Below, in pieces: positions 1 through 10,021 of a DNA stretch of 64,000 nucleotides. The DNA comes from a candidate division CSSED10-310 bacterium (lineage in GTDB: Bacteria > CSSED10-310 > JAFGJC01). A program made the position numbers and the translations under genes. Location: NCBI GenBank assembly GCA_016927905.1, contig JAFGLW010000016.1:92379-156378 (forward strand), written 5' to 3'. The notes below the pieces were generated by a model that saw only the letters and a list, made by a program, of their open reading frames with translations, searched no databases and was not told where the DNA came from. Position 1 is the stretch's first letter, and the number at the start of each line of letters is the position of its first letter.

Positions 1-1545
1 CTTCAGAACAGGTTCTGGAATTCCCAGTCTGGCGGCGATGGAAAGCGCATTGGACTGCCCGATTTGATTCATTATTATCCGGTAGGTGGGACGAAGGGTT
101 CGACCATCGAATTCAACAGCGGCATTGGCAATACCCGATGTCGTATATGCGAAAGCCTTGATCGTATTGTGATGCGTCGTCGCCAGCACCGTGACATCCC
201 GCTTCAGAAGCTCGGCGAGGATTGCAATACCCAGCGCGGATCCCTCCGTCGGATCGGTTCCGGCGCCTAATTCGTCAAGCAGAACCAGAGAATGCTTGTC
301 CGCCTGATCCAGAATTGGAACAATCTGCTTCAGATGTGCCGAAAAAGTAGATAATGACTGCTCCAGAGACTGCTCATCGCCGATGTCGGCAAAAATATCC
401 GCGAATACGCCCACAGTGGAATCCGGGGAGCAGGTCGGATAGAGCCCGGACTGGATCATGAGTTGAGTCAATCCGGCGGATTTCAACGCAACCGTTTTAC
501 CGCCGGTATTGGGTCCGGTGATAACCAGGATGCGATTGCCGTCACCGATCTCGATGTCGATCGGCACTACGGGTGAATCATCACCGAGTCTGGTTTCACT
601 GTGCTGCTTGTGCAAAACCAAAAGCGGATTTCGGCAGGAAACCAGTTTCATAATCGGATCCCGGCTGATCTGCACCTGATTCGCACCGGTTTCCTGTGCA
701 AATCGTGCTTTCGCCACTATCAAATCGAACTCGATCAATGTTCGATAGTTGTATTCGAGCCGGTCAGCCCTGTTCCCGATCTGCTTTGTGATTTCTTTCA
801 AGACCCTCTGGATCTCACGCCGCTCGGCGATATGCAGTTCGGAGACGGAATTGTTCATCTTGATGATCGCCTGGGGTTCGACGAAGGTTGTAACCCCCGA
901 AGCGGAACGATCGTGAACGATTCCCGGCACCAAACGGCTCTGTTCGGCTTTCACCGGCAGCACATACCGTTCGTTTCGCAATGTGACAATGGGTTCCTGC
1001 AGGATATTCCGTTGGTACAGCTCCATTGCGAGTGTTTGCATTCTCGATCGGATGGAATCCAGTGTTTTGCGGATCTTCCGTCTTATGACTGAGAGTTCGG
1101 AAGATGCCTGATCCAGGATATCACCCGCTTCATTGACCGTATTGTCGATCATCCTGCCAAGATCCTCACAGGAACTCATGACCTCGATCATGGCCCTGAT
1201 TCTCGGCGCTCCATCGAATGTCATAACAGTTTTCCTGACGGCACCGGAATGTTTGATGAGTATCCCTATTTCGGCTATTTTCAATGGCGGGAGCATCCAT
1301 CCCTGAATTCGCGAGTTTGCGATACTCTCGGATAAATCCTCCGGGATGATCGATACGTTCAGATCCTTTTCCCGCATGAGCCGGATACATTCAGTAACTT
1401 CCTCCAGCCTTTCGACCACATCTGTGTACCGGTTTGAAGGCCGGAGTTCGCGGATTTTCCTTTTAGTCGGTTCCGAATCGGTAAACTGACTGAAATACTT
1501 CAGCAGGACAGGGAATTCCAGCACTTTTAATGCATGCTCGTTCAA
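1..1545 (-). CDS. mutS2: Endonuclease/ribosome-rescue ATPase MutS2, N-terminal part (runs off window)
   Basis: The frame is open from 1545 to the window edge and gives 515 residues; the family is usually about 780 long, so the C-terminal nuclease (Smr) part lies outside. The ORF track omits it because it has no stop here. Visible are the MutS-type core, Walker A GPNTGGKT near residue 344 and the Walker B/signature LLDELGAGTDPTEG near 420. MutS2 proteins bind branched DNA and, in Bacillus, split collided ribosomes. I place the start at TTG 1545: GGGAG lies 6 nt upstream, the protein begins MNEHALKVLEFP as in other MutS2 proteins, and the TTG overlaps the murA stop (TTGA), which suggests translational coupling. 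Confidence 0.93.
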   Translation of the reverse strand, partial: MNEHALKVLEFPVLLKYFSQFTDSEPTKRKIRELRPSNRYTDVVERLEEVTECIRLMREKDLNVSIIPEDLSESIANSRIQGWMLPPLKIAEIGILIKHSGAVRKTVMTFDGAPRIRAMIEVMSSCEDLGRMIDNTVNEAGDILDQASSELSVIRRKIRKTLDSIRSRMQTLAMELYQRNILQEPIVTLRNERYVLPVKAEQSRLVPGIVHDRSASGVTTFVEPQAIIKMNNSVSELHIAERREIQRVLKEITKQIGNRADRLEYNYRTLIEFDLIVAKARFAQETGANQVQISRDPIMKLVSCRNPLLVLHKQHSETRLGDDSPVVPIDIEIGDGNRILVITGPNTGGKTVALKSAGLTQLMIQSGLYPTCSPDSTVGVFADIFADIGDEQSLEQSLSTFSAHLKQIVPILDQADKHSLVLLDELGAGTDPTEGSALGIAILAELLKRDVTVLATTHHNTIKAFAYTTSGIANAAVEFDGRTLRPTYRIIMNQIGQSNALSIAARLGIPEPVLK

Positions 1546-2804
1546 GGTTTTCTCCCGGGAATTCTTTGTATATCCGCACCCATTGATTGCATTTTTCCCA
1601 CCAGATTTTCATAACCCCGGTCAAGATGGTAAACACGCAATACCCGGGTTCTCCCCTGCGCCGCCAGACCGGCGAGCACCAGAGATGCGCTGGCCCGTAA
1701 ATCGGTCGCCATGACTTCGGATCCCAGTAGATTATCGACACCCCTGACAATGGCCGCCCGTCCCCGAATGGTGATATCGGCACCCATCCGTATAAGTTCC
1801 GCAACATGCATGAATCGGTTTTCGAAAATTGTTTCAGTAATGACACTCTCCCCGTCGGCGAGACACATCAAGGCCATGAATTGAGCCTGCAGATCGGTCG
1901 GATAACCTGGATATACCGCTGTCTGGATGTCGACAGCCTTCGGTCCAGGAACGCCCTGAACCAGAATTCGATCCTTCTCGACGGCAATGGAGACACCGGC
2001 TTGGTCCAGCTTGGACAGCAGCGACGTCAGGTGGCCGGGTATCACGTTGCAGATCTGGATGCATCCGGCGGTGATGGCGGCAGCCGCAGCAAAAGTTCCC
2101 GCCTCAATACGGTCCGGAATGATCCGGTGTTCGCAGGCATTCAGCGATTTCACAGGATGCACGACAATCCGATCGGTTCCCGCGCCCTCAATCTCCGCAC
2201 CCATGGAATTCAACATATCGGCCAGATTGACAATCTCCGGCTCCATGGCTGCATTGTGAATCTCCGTGACATCATCAGCCTTGACAGCCGCCATCATGAT
2301 GTTCTCCGTCCCGGTAACCGTTGGAAAATCCAGAACCAGAATACCCCCGGTCAATTTATCGGCACGGATGTCGATCATGCCGTGCCGGAGTTCCACTTCG
2401 GCACCCATTTTCGAAAAAGCCTTGAGATGAATATCGATCGGCCTGTTGCCGATGGCACATCCGCCCGGCAGGGAAACCCGCGCTTTCCCAAGACGGGATA
2501 ACAAGGGTCCGAGAAGCAATACGGAAGCCCGCATTGTTCTGACAAGATTATACGGGGCTTCAAATGATGTAATATCTGAAGCGTTCACCCGGAAGGTGTC
2601 GGTTACCCGGTCAATCTCCGCTCCCAGCTGAGTCAGCAATTCGGACATCACCCGCACGTCTTTGACGTCAGGGATATTTGTCAAAGCGGTGACACCGGGA
2701 GCCATGATGGCTGCTGCAAGTGCCGGCAGCGCTGCGTTCTTGGCACCCGAAATGAGAATCCTGCCGTTCAGTATTTCGCCACCGTTAATCACGATCTCAT
2801 CCAT
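1542..2804 (-). CDS. murA: UDP-N-acetylglucosamine 1-carboxyvinyltransferase
   Basis: This enzyme transfers enolpyruvate from PEP to UDP-GlcNAc in the cytoplasm, the first committed step of peptidoglycan synthesis. The 420 residues match the family length. The N-terminus carries the SGAKNAALP substrate-binding signature near residue 20, and the catalytic Cys is present in LPGGCAIGNRP (Cys116), so the fosfomycin-sensitive Cys form is expected rather than the Asp variant. The ATG at 2804 has a GAAAGG site about 9 nt upstream. It follows prmC after 17 nt and overlaps mutS2 by 4 nt, so it is a mid-operon gene of the rho-to-mutS2 run. Confidence 0.97.
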   Translation of the reverse strand: MDEIVINGGEILNGRILISGAKNAALPALAAAIMAPGVTALTNIPDVKDVRVMSELLTQLGAEIDRVTDTFRVNASDITSFEAPYNLVRTMRASVLLLGPLLSRLGKARVSLPGGCAIGNRPIDIHLKAFSKMGAEVELRHGMIDIRADKLTGGILVLDFPTVTGTENIMMAAVKADDVTEIHNAAMEPEIVNLADMLNSMGAEIEGAGTDRIVVHPVKSLNACEHRIIPDRIEAGTFAAAAAITAGCIQICNVIPGHLTSLLSKLDQAGVSIAVEKDRILVQGVPGPKAVDIQTAVYPGYPTDLQAQFMALMCLADGESVITETIFENRFMHVAELIRMGADITIRGRAAIVRGVDNLLGSEVMATDLRASASLVLAGLAAQGRTRVLRVYHLDRGYENLVGKMQSMGADIQRIPGRKP

Positions 2805-2821
2805 CGTTTTAACCTTTCAGG

Positions 2822-3691
2822 TCAGGGCTTGCACCCGACTACGATCCGGTCTGTATGAAAATCATCCTGGACCACCCGCTCGCGGACAAGACCCGATTCT
2901 TTGAAGATCCCCATCACGTCGTCCGCCTGACCGTTGCCGATTTCAACAGCGATCATACCGCCTTCATTCAGGTATTTCATCGCGCCTTCCGCCAGAACGG
3001 GATAATATTTCAACCCGTCTGCACCGCCGTCGAGAGCAATGTTGGGTTCATATCTCCCGATCTCCGGTTCAACATTATATAGAAGATCCCTGCTGGGAAT
3101 GTAAGGCGGATTGGAACAAATGACATCGAATCGGACCGGATCCCGAAGCGTATCCATTGGCTGAAACCAATCTCCATGTTCCAGATGGGTCCGGTGAAGA
3201 ATTCCCAGGCTTCTGAAATTGCTCCTCGCCACGGCAAGCGCGTCCCTGGAGATGTCGCTGCACCAGAAAACCGCCTCGGCAAGTTCTCCGGCAAGCGCCA
3301 TCGTGATACAGCCCGAACCTGTACCCATGTCACATACCGCAATATTCCGGGATTCTCCGGCATGTGCTTCCAGGACGACTCTGACCAGCGATTCTGTTTC
3401 CGGTCGGGGAATCATCACGGCCCGGGTGACCCGCACCGGCAGAGACCAGAATTCCCGAGTGCCGGTCAGATAGGCCACCGGTATCCTGCCAGCCCGTTTC
3501 CGTATCAATTCTCTGAATCGGGAACGTTCCGGTTCCGTGACCGGCCGGTCGGCGTCGAGGTACAACTGGAGACGTTCCAATTTCAGGGAATGGGCCAGGA
3601 GTATTTCGGCATCAAGTCGGGGCGAGGAGATTTTCAGGGATGCGAAGTATTGCGTTGTCCAGGCCAGAAGTTCGCGGATTGTCCACGTCAC
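2822..3691 (-). CDS. prmC: Peptide chain release factor N5-glutamine methyltransferase
   Basis: PrmC methylates the Gln of the GGQ motif in release factors, using SAM. The catalytic SNPPY motif is visible, as is the SAM-binding stretch [10 protein letters not shown]; the N-terminal helical domain contains [14 protein letters not shown]. The ORF track starts at 3745, but the likely start is GTG 3691, which overlaps the prfA stop as GTGA and gives 289 residues, the usual length. The position directly after prfA, its substrate, is a classic arrangement and supports the assignment. Confidence 0.94.
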   Translation of the reverse strand: MTWTIRELLAWTTQYFASLKISSPRLDAEILLAHSLKLERLQLYLDADRPVTEPERSRFRELIRKRAGRIPVAYLTGTREFWSLPVRVTRAVMIPRPETESLVRVVLEAHAGESRNIAVCDMGTGSGCITMALAGELAEAVFWCSDISRDALAVARSNFRSLGILHRTHLEHGDWFQPMDTLRDPVRFDVICSNPPYIPSRDLLYNVEPEIGRYEPNIALDGGADGLKYYPVLAEGAMKYLNEGGMIAVEIGNGQADDVMGIFKESGLVRERVVQDDFHTDRIVVGCKP

Positions 3692-4800
3692 GGGACATGA
3701 TTGGATGAGTTTTTTGATTTCATCGAGATTTTTGCTGCAGCACAATGGGTTTGGAGCGCACTGATAAACTCATCCAGATTCCCTTCCAGAATCTGGTTTA
3801 ATTTGTGAAGGGTCAGGTTGATCCGATGATCACTCACGCGGTTCTGGGGATAATTATACGTCCTGATTTTAGCACTTCGATCTCCCGTTGATACCATCTG
3901 ACGCCGTTCCATGGCGATCTTTTCCTGCTGTTTCTGCAAAGCCCGGTCAAGCAATCTGGATTTCAGGATCTTCAGGGCCTTTGATTTGTTTTTATGCTGG
4001 CTCTTTTCATCCTGGCAGGTCACGACAAGACCGGTTTCCAGGTGGGTGATCCGAACCGCGGAATCGGTCGTGTTGACACTCTGTCCTCCGGGCCCGCTCG
4101 AACGGTAAACATCGATCCGGATATCGGCTGGATCGATTTCGATCTCGACATCCTCCGCTTCCGGCAGAACGGCGACCGTAACCGCTGAAGTGTGAATCCG
4201 TCCCCCGGCCTCTGTCACGGGAATGCGCTGAACCCGGTGAACGCCGCTCTCGTACCGCAGTTTACCGTATACCTGCCGCCCGGAAATCAATGCGATGACT
4301 TCTTTCAATCCATCCAGCTCACCCAGCGACCGGCTCAGAATTTCAACTTTCCAACCCTGGGTCTCCGCATATCGTGAATACATCCTGAATAAATCCGCTG
4401 CAAACAGACCGGCTTCAGCGCCACCTGTTCCCGCACGGATTTCCAGAATTGCATTTTTGGCATCGAACGGATCGGGAGGATCAAGGACCTGTTTGATACC
4501 GGCCTTCAAATCCGCAATCTCACGCTTTAGCTCCTCAATTTCGTTCTCAGCCATACGCTGAAGATCCGGATCTGATTCCGTTCCCGCCAGTTCCCGAGCG
4601 CCTGCCAGTTCATTCAGTTTTTTCTTCAATTGGTTGTAAAGCTCGACCACACCGCTCAGTTCCGAATATTCCCGGTTCAATGTAATGTACTTGTTTTTAT
4701 TCTTGAGAACAACCGGGTCGGCGAGTTGTTCGGCAAGTTCTTGATGCCGTCTGGACAATTCCTGCAATTTGTCCAACAATGCAATGCTCTTGTTGTTCAT
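3688..4800 (-). CDS. prfA: Peptide chain release factor 1
   Basis: RF1 recognises UAA and UAG and triggers peptidyl-tRNA hydrolysis on the ribosome. The catalytic GPGGQ is present, and the codon-recognition tripeptide is PVT (in [11 protein letters not shown]), the PxT class of RF1 rather than the SPF of RF2. I start at ATG 4800 ([12 protein letters not shown]), giving 370 residues; the extra 40 residues of the ORF-track version read through the upstream gene. It begins 2 nt after the DUF1385 gene and overlaps prmC by 4 nt. Confidence 0.96.
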   Translation of the reverse strand: MNNKSIALLDKLQELSRRHQELAEQLADPVVLKNKNKYITLNREYSELSGVVELYNQLKKKLNELAGARELAGTESDPDLQRMAENEIEELKREIADLKAGIKQVLDPPDPFDAKNAILEIRAGTGGAEAGLFAADLFRMYSRYAETQGWKVEILSRSLGELDGLKEVIALISGRQVYGKLRYESGVHRVQRIPVTEAGGRIHTSAVTVAVLPEAEDVEIEIDPADIRIDVYRSSGPGGQSVNTTDSAVRITHLETGLVVTCQDEKSQHKNKSKALKILKSRLLDRALQKQQEKIAMERRQMVSTGDRSAKIRTYNYPQNRVSDHRINLTLHKLNQILEGNLDEFISALQTHCAAAKISMKSKNSSNHVP

Positions 4801-4802
4801 AA

Positions 4803-5759
4803 TCAGATGATGATATCGGCTGCGGAATCCTGAGTTTTGGTGAGTGCGGTCTCTAGTGCCTTCAGGCCGACTTCCAGCTGACTCTCGTCCGGTTCTCTCG
4901 TCGTTATCCGCTGCAACCATATTCCGGGCAATATAACAAGCCGGAAGAACCGGTTCCCGGATTCACCCGCTTTCCGGATCAATTCAAATGACACACCGGC
5001 AATCACCGGAAGCAAAACAATCCGTGAAGCGACCTTGATCCAGACGGGCATGCCGGATGGCACCAATGAAAACACGAACACCGCCACTACCATGACCACC
5101 AGAAGAAACGCGGTGCCGCAGCGGGGATGCAGGGTCGAAAATCCACGCGCGTTTTCGACGGTCAACGGCAGTCCGGCTTCATAAGTAAAAATTGATTTGT
5201 GCTCCGCTCCATGATACTGAAACAAGCGCCTGATATCGGGCAGAAGTGTTATCCCGGCAATATATAAAAGGAAAATAAACACACGAATAATCCCATCGAT
5301 AATGTTGTAGAAAACGGTATTCTCGGCGATCAAAGAAAAGCTGCCAGCCAGAATCTCCGTCAGAAACAGAGGGAGCATGAAGAAAAACCCGATACCCAGT
5401 ATCAGGGTTAATCCCAGTATTCCCGCCACCGACCAGCCCGACAATCCACCCCGCTCCTCCAGTCTTGACTCCCCCTCGCCCGATCCATTCGGCCGGGTGG
5501 CATCGGAATCGATATCTGCAACGGCGACTGCCGATGAATAGTTCAGGGCTTTGAATCCAAGCACGAGGGACTGAACCAGCGCCAGCACACCGCGAAGAAA
5601 GGGTTTGCGCATCCATAACCATCGGCGCGGAACATTAATCCTGTCGGTATGCACCGCGATGGAACCGTCCTGGCGCCGCACTGCAACCGTCATGATACCG
5701 GGCGCTCTCATCATGATACCTTCGAGAACAGCCTGTCCTCCAACGGAAACCTTCCCCAT
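4803..5759 (-). CDS. DUF1385 (YqhQ-like) membrane protein
   Basis: The protein has the N-terminal [16 protein letters not shown] signature and the central [14 protein letters not shown] motif of DUF1385/YqhQ proteins, whose role is unclear. About four hydrophobic segments are visible, roughly residues 95-130, 150-175, 200-225 and 250-275. ATG 5759 gives [14 protein letters not shown], matching the family N-terminus; a TTG at 5777 is an alternative, and neither has a strong SD. The position between rpmE and prfA is common for this family, so it is probably cotranscribed with translation genes. Confidence 0.88.
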   Translation of the reverse strand: MGKVSVGGQAVLEGIMMRAPGIMTVAVRRQDGSIAVHTDRINVPRRWLWMRKPFLRGVLALVQSLVLGFKALNYSSAVAVADIDSDATRPNGSGEGESRLEERGGLSGWSVAGILGLTLILGIGFFFMLPLFLTEILAGSFSLIAENTVFYNIIDGIIRVFIFLLYIAGITLLPDIRRLFQYHGAEHKSIFTYEAGLPLTVENARGFSTLHPRCGTAFLLVVMVVAVFVFSLVPSGMPVWIKVASRIVLLPVIAGVSFELIRKAGESGNRFFRLVILPGIWLQRITTREPDESQLEVGLKALETALTKTQDSAADIII

Positions 5760-5782
5760 GGTATGAGCTATTCGCAACAGGT

Positions 5783-6007
5783 CTATTCAGCCGGTTTGTT
5801 TTTTTCTGTGTCCAGCCCGTAACGTTTCCTGAATTTTTCCACGCGTCCCGTGGTGTCCACCACGCGCTGTTTGCCGGTAAAAAATGGATGACAAACCGAA
5901 CAAACCTCAATCTTCATCTCCGGCTTCGTGGATCGGGTTTCGATCACATTCCCGCAGGCACAGGTGATCTTCGATGGGCCGTATTTGGGATGAATATCTT
6001 TTTTCAC
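5783..6007 (-). CDS. rpmE: 50S ribosomal protein L31
   Basis: A 74-residue protein with the zinc-binding Cys set (CACG and CSVC), so it is the Zn-type C+ form of L31. The start is GTG 6007, not the ORF-track start at 6082: a GGAGGGT site lies 6 nt upstream, and the protein then begins [10 protein letters not shown] as L31 does. It lies between rho and the DUF1385 gene on the same strand. Confidence 0.95.
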   Translation of the reverse strand: MKKDIHPKYGPSKITCACGNVIETRSTKPEMKIEVCSVCHPFFTGKQRVVDTTGRVEKFRKRYGLDTEKNKPAE

Positions 6008-6088
6008 TTCAACACCCTCCAATATCTCCAGATGAGGAAAATCTGGATGTGGAGTATAAACATCTTGCTGTTCAGAGTGCAACTGTTT

Positions 6089-7342
6089 TTAGGAATTCAT
6101 AATCGCGAGGAATTCCTCGTTTGTCTTGGTCTGACCCAGTTTTTCGAGAAGAAACTCCATGCTTTCCACCACACCCATGGGATTGAGCAGTTTCCTGAGT
6201 ATCCAGATACGTTTCAAAATATCGCTGTCGAGCAGCAGTTCTTCTTTTCGCGTTCCCGATCGCTTGATATCGATTGCAGGGAATACCCGCCGGTCGACCA
6301 GGCGCCGGTCCAGATGTATTTCCAGATTGCCCGTTCCTTTGAATTCCTCGAAGATGACATCATCCATCCGGCTTCCCGTATCGATCAGGGCGGTCGCGAT
6401 GATGGTCAGACTGCCGCCCTCCTCGGTATTCCGTGCCGCTCCGAAAAACCGCTTGGGACGGTGCAGAGCATTTGAATCCACGCCACCGGAAAGAATTTTT
6501 CCCGAGGGAGGAACGACCGCATTATAAGCACGGGCAAGGCGGGTGATCGAATCCAGCAGGATCACCACGTTCCGCTTATGTTCCACCAGGCGTTTCGCTT
6601 TTTCGATAACCATTTCCGCAACCTGTACGTGCCGCTGGGCCGGTTCGTCGAATGTTGAACTGATAATCTCACCCTTGACATTCCGTTCCATGTCCGTGAC
6701 CTCTTCCGGTCTTTCATCGATGAGCAGAACAATCAGATATACATTCGGATGATTCGTGGTGACGGAATGCGCAATCGACTGGAGCAGCATTGTTTTACCG
6801 GTTCTGGGCGGCGATACGATCAAACCTCTCTGACCCATGCCGACCGGCGTCAGAAGAGCCATGACCCGGGTGGAGATGTCCTCCGGACCCCGTTCGAGCT
6901 TGAACGCCTTCAAGGGATACAGCGGCGTCAAATTGTCAAAAAATGACTTGTTCCTCGAAACCTCCGGGCTCTCAAAATTTATGGCTTCAACCTTGAGCAA
7001 TGCGAAATACCGCTCATTCTCCTTCGGCGGACGTATCTGACCGGAAACGGTATCCCCCGTCCTCAGTTCAAATCTTCTGATTTGTGAAGGGGAGATGTAG
7101 ACATCATCCGGACCGGGAAGATAATTGTAGTCGGGTGACCTCAAGAATCCGAATCCATCCGGCAAGGTTTCCAAAACACCCTCGGCAAAAATCAGGCCGT
7201 CTTTTTCAGCCTGTGCCTGTAAAATTCTGAAAATCATTTCCTGTTTCCGCAGCGCCGACGGCAAGGTCAATCCGAAGTCCGATGCCAGTTGATATAATTC
7301 ACCGATCGATTTTTCCTTTAACTCCGTAATGTTCATGATCAT
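6089..7342 (-). CDS. rho: Transcription termination factor Rho
   Basis: Hexameric RNA helicase that terminates transcription. Domains in order: N-terminal Rho helical domain ([18 protein letters not shown]), cold-shock-type RNA-binding fold (residues about 55-120, [20 protein letters not shown]), then the RecA-like ATPase with P-loop PPRTGKT and Walker [17 protein letters not shown]. The length (417) is that of the basic Rho without a large insertion. The ATG at 7342 has AAAGGAG 7 nt upstream; a second ATG lies two codons on. It is the first gene of the run down to mutS2, with a leader of about 170 nt. Confidence 0.97.
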   Translation of the reverse strand: MIMNITELKEKSIGELYQLASDFGLTLPSALRKQEMIFRILQAQAEKDGLIFAEGVLETLPDGFGFLRSPDYNYLPGPDDVYISPSQIRRFELRTGDTVSGQIRPPKENERYFALLKVEAINFESPEVSRNKSFFDNLTPLYPLKAFKLERGPEDISTRVMALLTPVGMGQRGLIVSPPRTGKTMLLQSIAHSVTTNHPNVYLIVLLIDERPEEVTDMERNVKGEIISSTFDEPAQRHVQVAEMVIEKAKRLVEHKRNVVILLDSITRLARAYNAVVPPSGKILSGGVDSNALHRPKRFFGAARNTEEGGSLTIIATALIDTGSRMDDVIFEEFKGTGNLEIHLDRRLVDRRVFPAIDIKRSGTRKEELLLDSDILKRIWILRKLLNPMGVVESMEFLLEKLGQTKTNEEFLAIMNS

Positions 7343-7516
7343 GTTTCACTCCTTTTGATTAATCCGGATGCCGGATATTTGGCTGTGACCTGTCTCCCGT
7401 TCTTGTTTCGCTTTAATTGAATCGATTCTGATCAGGATGGCTGGGTTGATATATGGCAGAGATTCACTCTAATCGGCACAAACGGCACAGCATCACCTTA
7501 CCGATAGGATAATAGC

Positions 7517-7545
7517 AACTTACCAGGACCAGATCTTATTGTCAA
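7517..7545 (-). promoter_or_regulatory. Sigma70-type promoter of the rho operon
   Basis: On the minus strand TTGACA (7545-7540) is followed after 17 nt by TAAGTT (7522-7517). The -35 is perfect and the -10 keeps TA...T. Transcription would begin near 7510, leaving a leader of about 170 nt before rho. The -35 lies only a few bases past the aspS stop codon. Confidence 0.6.
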
Positions 7546-7549
7546 CCTG

Positions 7550-9355
7550 TCAGGTTGTTTCCTTTTTCCCCGAATTCTCAATCAGTGATTTCAGCCCCAG
7601 CATCTTCATTTGCTCGGAAGTCGCGGGAGATGGTGCATTGGTCAAAAGACAGGCGGCCTGAAGGGTCTTTGGAAACGCGATGACATCTCTGAGATTGTCG
7701 GTACCGGCCAGCATCATGATCAGCCTGTCCATCCCGAATGCAATCCCGCAGTGAGGCGGCGTTCCATATCTGAGCGCTTCCAGAAAAAATCCGAATCGGT
7801 TTTCAGCTTCCTGCTTGGTTAAACCCAGGGCTTTGAATATCCGGCACTGCAGATCCTCCCTGAATATCCGAACGCTTCCACCTCCGAGTTCCACTCCATT
7901 CAAAACCAAATCGTAAGCCTGTGCTCTGCACAATGCCGGGTTTGAATCCAGAAGATTTTCATCCTGGGCGAGCGGAGCGGTAAACGGGTGATGCATCGCC
8001 TGGTATCTACTCTCTTGGGGAACATATTCAAAAAGAGGAAAATCGATCACCCACAGAAATTTCAGGGAATCTCCCGTCATATTTCCCCGACGTGCAATTT
8101 CGAGTCTCAGATCACCCAGCGCCCAGGCTGTTTCCTCGAAACCGCCCGCAGCCAAACAAATCAAATCACCAGGCCGGGCATCAAACCGCTGCACAAGCTG
8201 CAGGCGTCGTTCCGGTTCAAGATGCTTGCCGAGCGGTGATCCCGTCAGTTCGCCGCCATCCCCCGTCTTAAACGTGATCAATCCCCCCGGTCCCCGGGAC
8301 CTCACAATCCGCTCCAGATCCCCAATCTGTTTCCGGGAAAGTCCAGCTCCGCCCGGATAGACCACCCCGCGAACACCTCCGCCGTTCCGGATCGCGTCCT
8401 CGGTCAGCTGGTATCCGGAACCGGCGAGAACATCCGTTGCATCGCGTAGCTTCAGATCGAACCGAATGTCCGGTTTGTCGGAACCATAATCCACCAGGGC
8501 ATCGGAATAGGTCATCCGGGGGAATGGTGTCTGTATTTCGATACCCAACACCTCGCGGTACACCACGGCCATCAATTCCTCGTGAATCCGGAACAGTGTA
8601 TCCCGGGTGACGAACGACATCTCTACGTCAATCTGGCTGAATTCCGGCTGACGGTCCGCCCGGGAATCCTCATCCCGGAAACACTTGACGATCTGGAAAT
8701 ACCGGTCAACCCCGCCGATCATCAAAATCTGTTTGAGAATTTGAGGTGATTGCGGAAGGGCATAGCATCTGCCGGGATACAGACGGCTCGGAACAAGAAA
8801 ATCCCGGGCACCCTCGGGTGTGGACCGGATGAGGTGGGGTGTCGTCACTTCGATGAACCCATTATCCGAATAGAATTTCCGAACCACCTGGTAAGTCTGG
8901 TGGCGTACGGACAGAATACGGAACATCTCCGAACGCCTTAGATCCAGATAACGATACTTCAGTCGAAGTTCCTCATTCACTTCCTGATCGCCGATCAGAT
9001 GAAACGGTGGCACCCTGGAAGTGCTATGCAGTTTGACCCGGGATGCGATCAGTTCAATCCTGCCCGTCTTCATGGACTGATTGACAGCCTCATCGGGACG
9101 CATCGATATCGTACCTTCGACAGTCAAAACACTTTCACGTTTCATTTCCTGAGCCAACACAACCAGATCCGGATTCCGGACCGGGTCGAAAACAACCTGA
9201 AGAATGCCGGATCGGTCGTACAGATCGATAAACACCAGATTCCCCAGATCCCGCCGTTTCCGTACCCATCCGGCAACCCGGATTGTTGTGCCCGGTTCCA
9301 GATGGGTGATTTCGGTGCAATAGTGCGTTCTTTCGAGCAAATCCGCGTGATTCAT
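7550..9355 (-). CDS. aspS: Aspartate-tRNA ligase
   Basis: Class II synthetase of 601 residues, the normal bacterial length including the GAD insertion domain. N-terminal OB-fold (VAGWVRKRRDLGNLVFIDLYD), motif 2 FRDEDSRADRQPEFSQ and motif 3 GIAFGMDRLIMMLAG are all visible. The start is ATG 9355 (MNHADLLERTHYC), with GAAAGGA about 11 nt upstream, rather than the ORF-track start 9388. It lies 29 nt after queE and closes the second minus-strand run; the rho promoter begins right behind it. Confidence 0.96.
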   Translation of the reverse strand: MNHADLLERTHYCTEITHLEPGTTIRVAGWVRKRRDLGNLVFIDLYDRSGILQVVFDPVRNPDLVVLAQEMKRESVLTVEGTISMRPDEAVNQSMKTGRIELIASRVKLHSTSRVPPFHLIGDQEVNEELRLKYRYLDLRRSEMFRILSVRHQTYQVVRKFYSDNGFIEVTTPHLIRSTPEGARDFLVPSRLYPGRCYALPQSPQILKQILMIGGVDRYFQIVKCFRDEDSRADRQPEFSQIDVEMSFVTRDTLFRIHEELMAVVYREVLGIEIQTPFPRMTYSDALVDYGSDKPDIRFDLKLRDATDVLAGSGYQLTEDAIRNGGGVRGVVYPGGAGLSRKQIGDLERIVRSRGPGGLITFKTGDGGELTGSPLGKHLEPERRLQLVQRFDARPGDLICLAAGGFEETAWALGDLRLEIARRGNMTGDSLKFLWVIDFPLFEYVPQESRYQAMHHPFTAPLAQDENLLDSNPALCRAQAYDLVLNGVELGGGSVRIFREDLQCRIFKALGLTKQEAENRFGFFLEALRYGTPPHCGIAFGMDRLIMMLAGTDNLRDVIAFPKTLQAACLLTNAPSPATSEQMKMLGLKSLIENSGKKETT

Positions 9356-9384
9356 ATCGGCGTGGTCCTTTCGCGAGGTTGATC

Positions 9385-10017
9385 TCACGGGAAGGAGAGG
9401 AATTTATGCAGCTGGAGCTGCAGTCTGGCAGGCATTTTATCAGATAAAATCCAGGAGGCAAGATCGGAGGGTGAACAGCAGCGCCATGCCGGTGACATCA
9501 ACACTGAACCCGGGAAACATGCCAACCGGGAACGGATGACCTCGCATGCGTACCGATAATCTTCCCGATTGGAAATAACGAATTTGATTTCATCCCAGGC
9601 GTTCAGAATCGGGATGTTTTCCCACAGGGTTCGATCGGTCATGCCGCTCGAAGGGCATTTGATATCCATCACCCGGACAACCGACGCCGGAATCATGGAA
9701 ATATCGATGCTTCCGTTGGTTTCCAATGTGACGACATGACCGGTTTCGAGCAGAATCCTCAGCAGCTCTCGGGTGCCCGCCTGCAGCAACGGTTCACCTC
9801 CGGTGACGCACACATGCCTCAGTCCTTCTTCGTTCACTCTCTCGATTATCCGATGAATACCGATATCCGTTCCGCTGTCCGGTTCCCAGGCTTCCGGCGT
9901 ATCGCACCAGCGGCACCGTAGATTGCATCCGCTCAATCGGATAAACGTGAACGGAAGGCCCTGGTAGGTTGATTCTCCCTGGATGGATGAAAAAATGCTC
10001 TGAACCCGCAGTGTCAT
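9385..10017 (-). CDS. queE: 7-carboxy-7-deazaguanine synthase (radical SAM)
   Basis: QueE converts 6-carboxytetrahydropterin to 7-carboxy-7-deazaguanine on the path to preQ0 and queuosine. The radical SAM cluster motif CNLRCRWCDT (CxxxCxxC) is visible, preceded by SIFSSIQGES, the QueE N-terminal signature. 210 residues from ATG 10017 is normal; the ORF-track version adds 40 residues that read through the upstream gene. It starts 4 nt after the DUF362 stop. No other queuosine gene is in the window. Queuosine modifies tRNAs including tRNA-Asp, so its position beside aspS is suggestive but may be chance. Confidence 0.9.
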   Translation of the reverse strand: MTLRVQSIFSSIQGESTYQGLPFTFIRLSGCNLRCRWCDTPEAWEPDSGTDIGIHRIIERVNEEGLRHVCVTGGEPLLQAGTRELLRILLETGHVVTLETNGSIDISMIPASVVRVMDIKCPSSGMTDRTLWENIPILNAWDEIKFVISNREDYRYACEVIRSRLACFPGSVLMSPAWRCCSPSDLASWILSDKMPARLQLQLHKFLSFP

Positions 10018-10021
10018 ATTT

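Noticed and set aside
1806-2501. 231-residue plus-strand ORF inside murA.
   Set aside because: It is a shadow frame antisense to a clear murA; no family features and His/Arg/Gln-rich composition typical of antisense frames.
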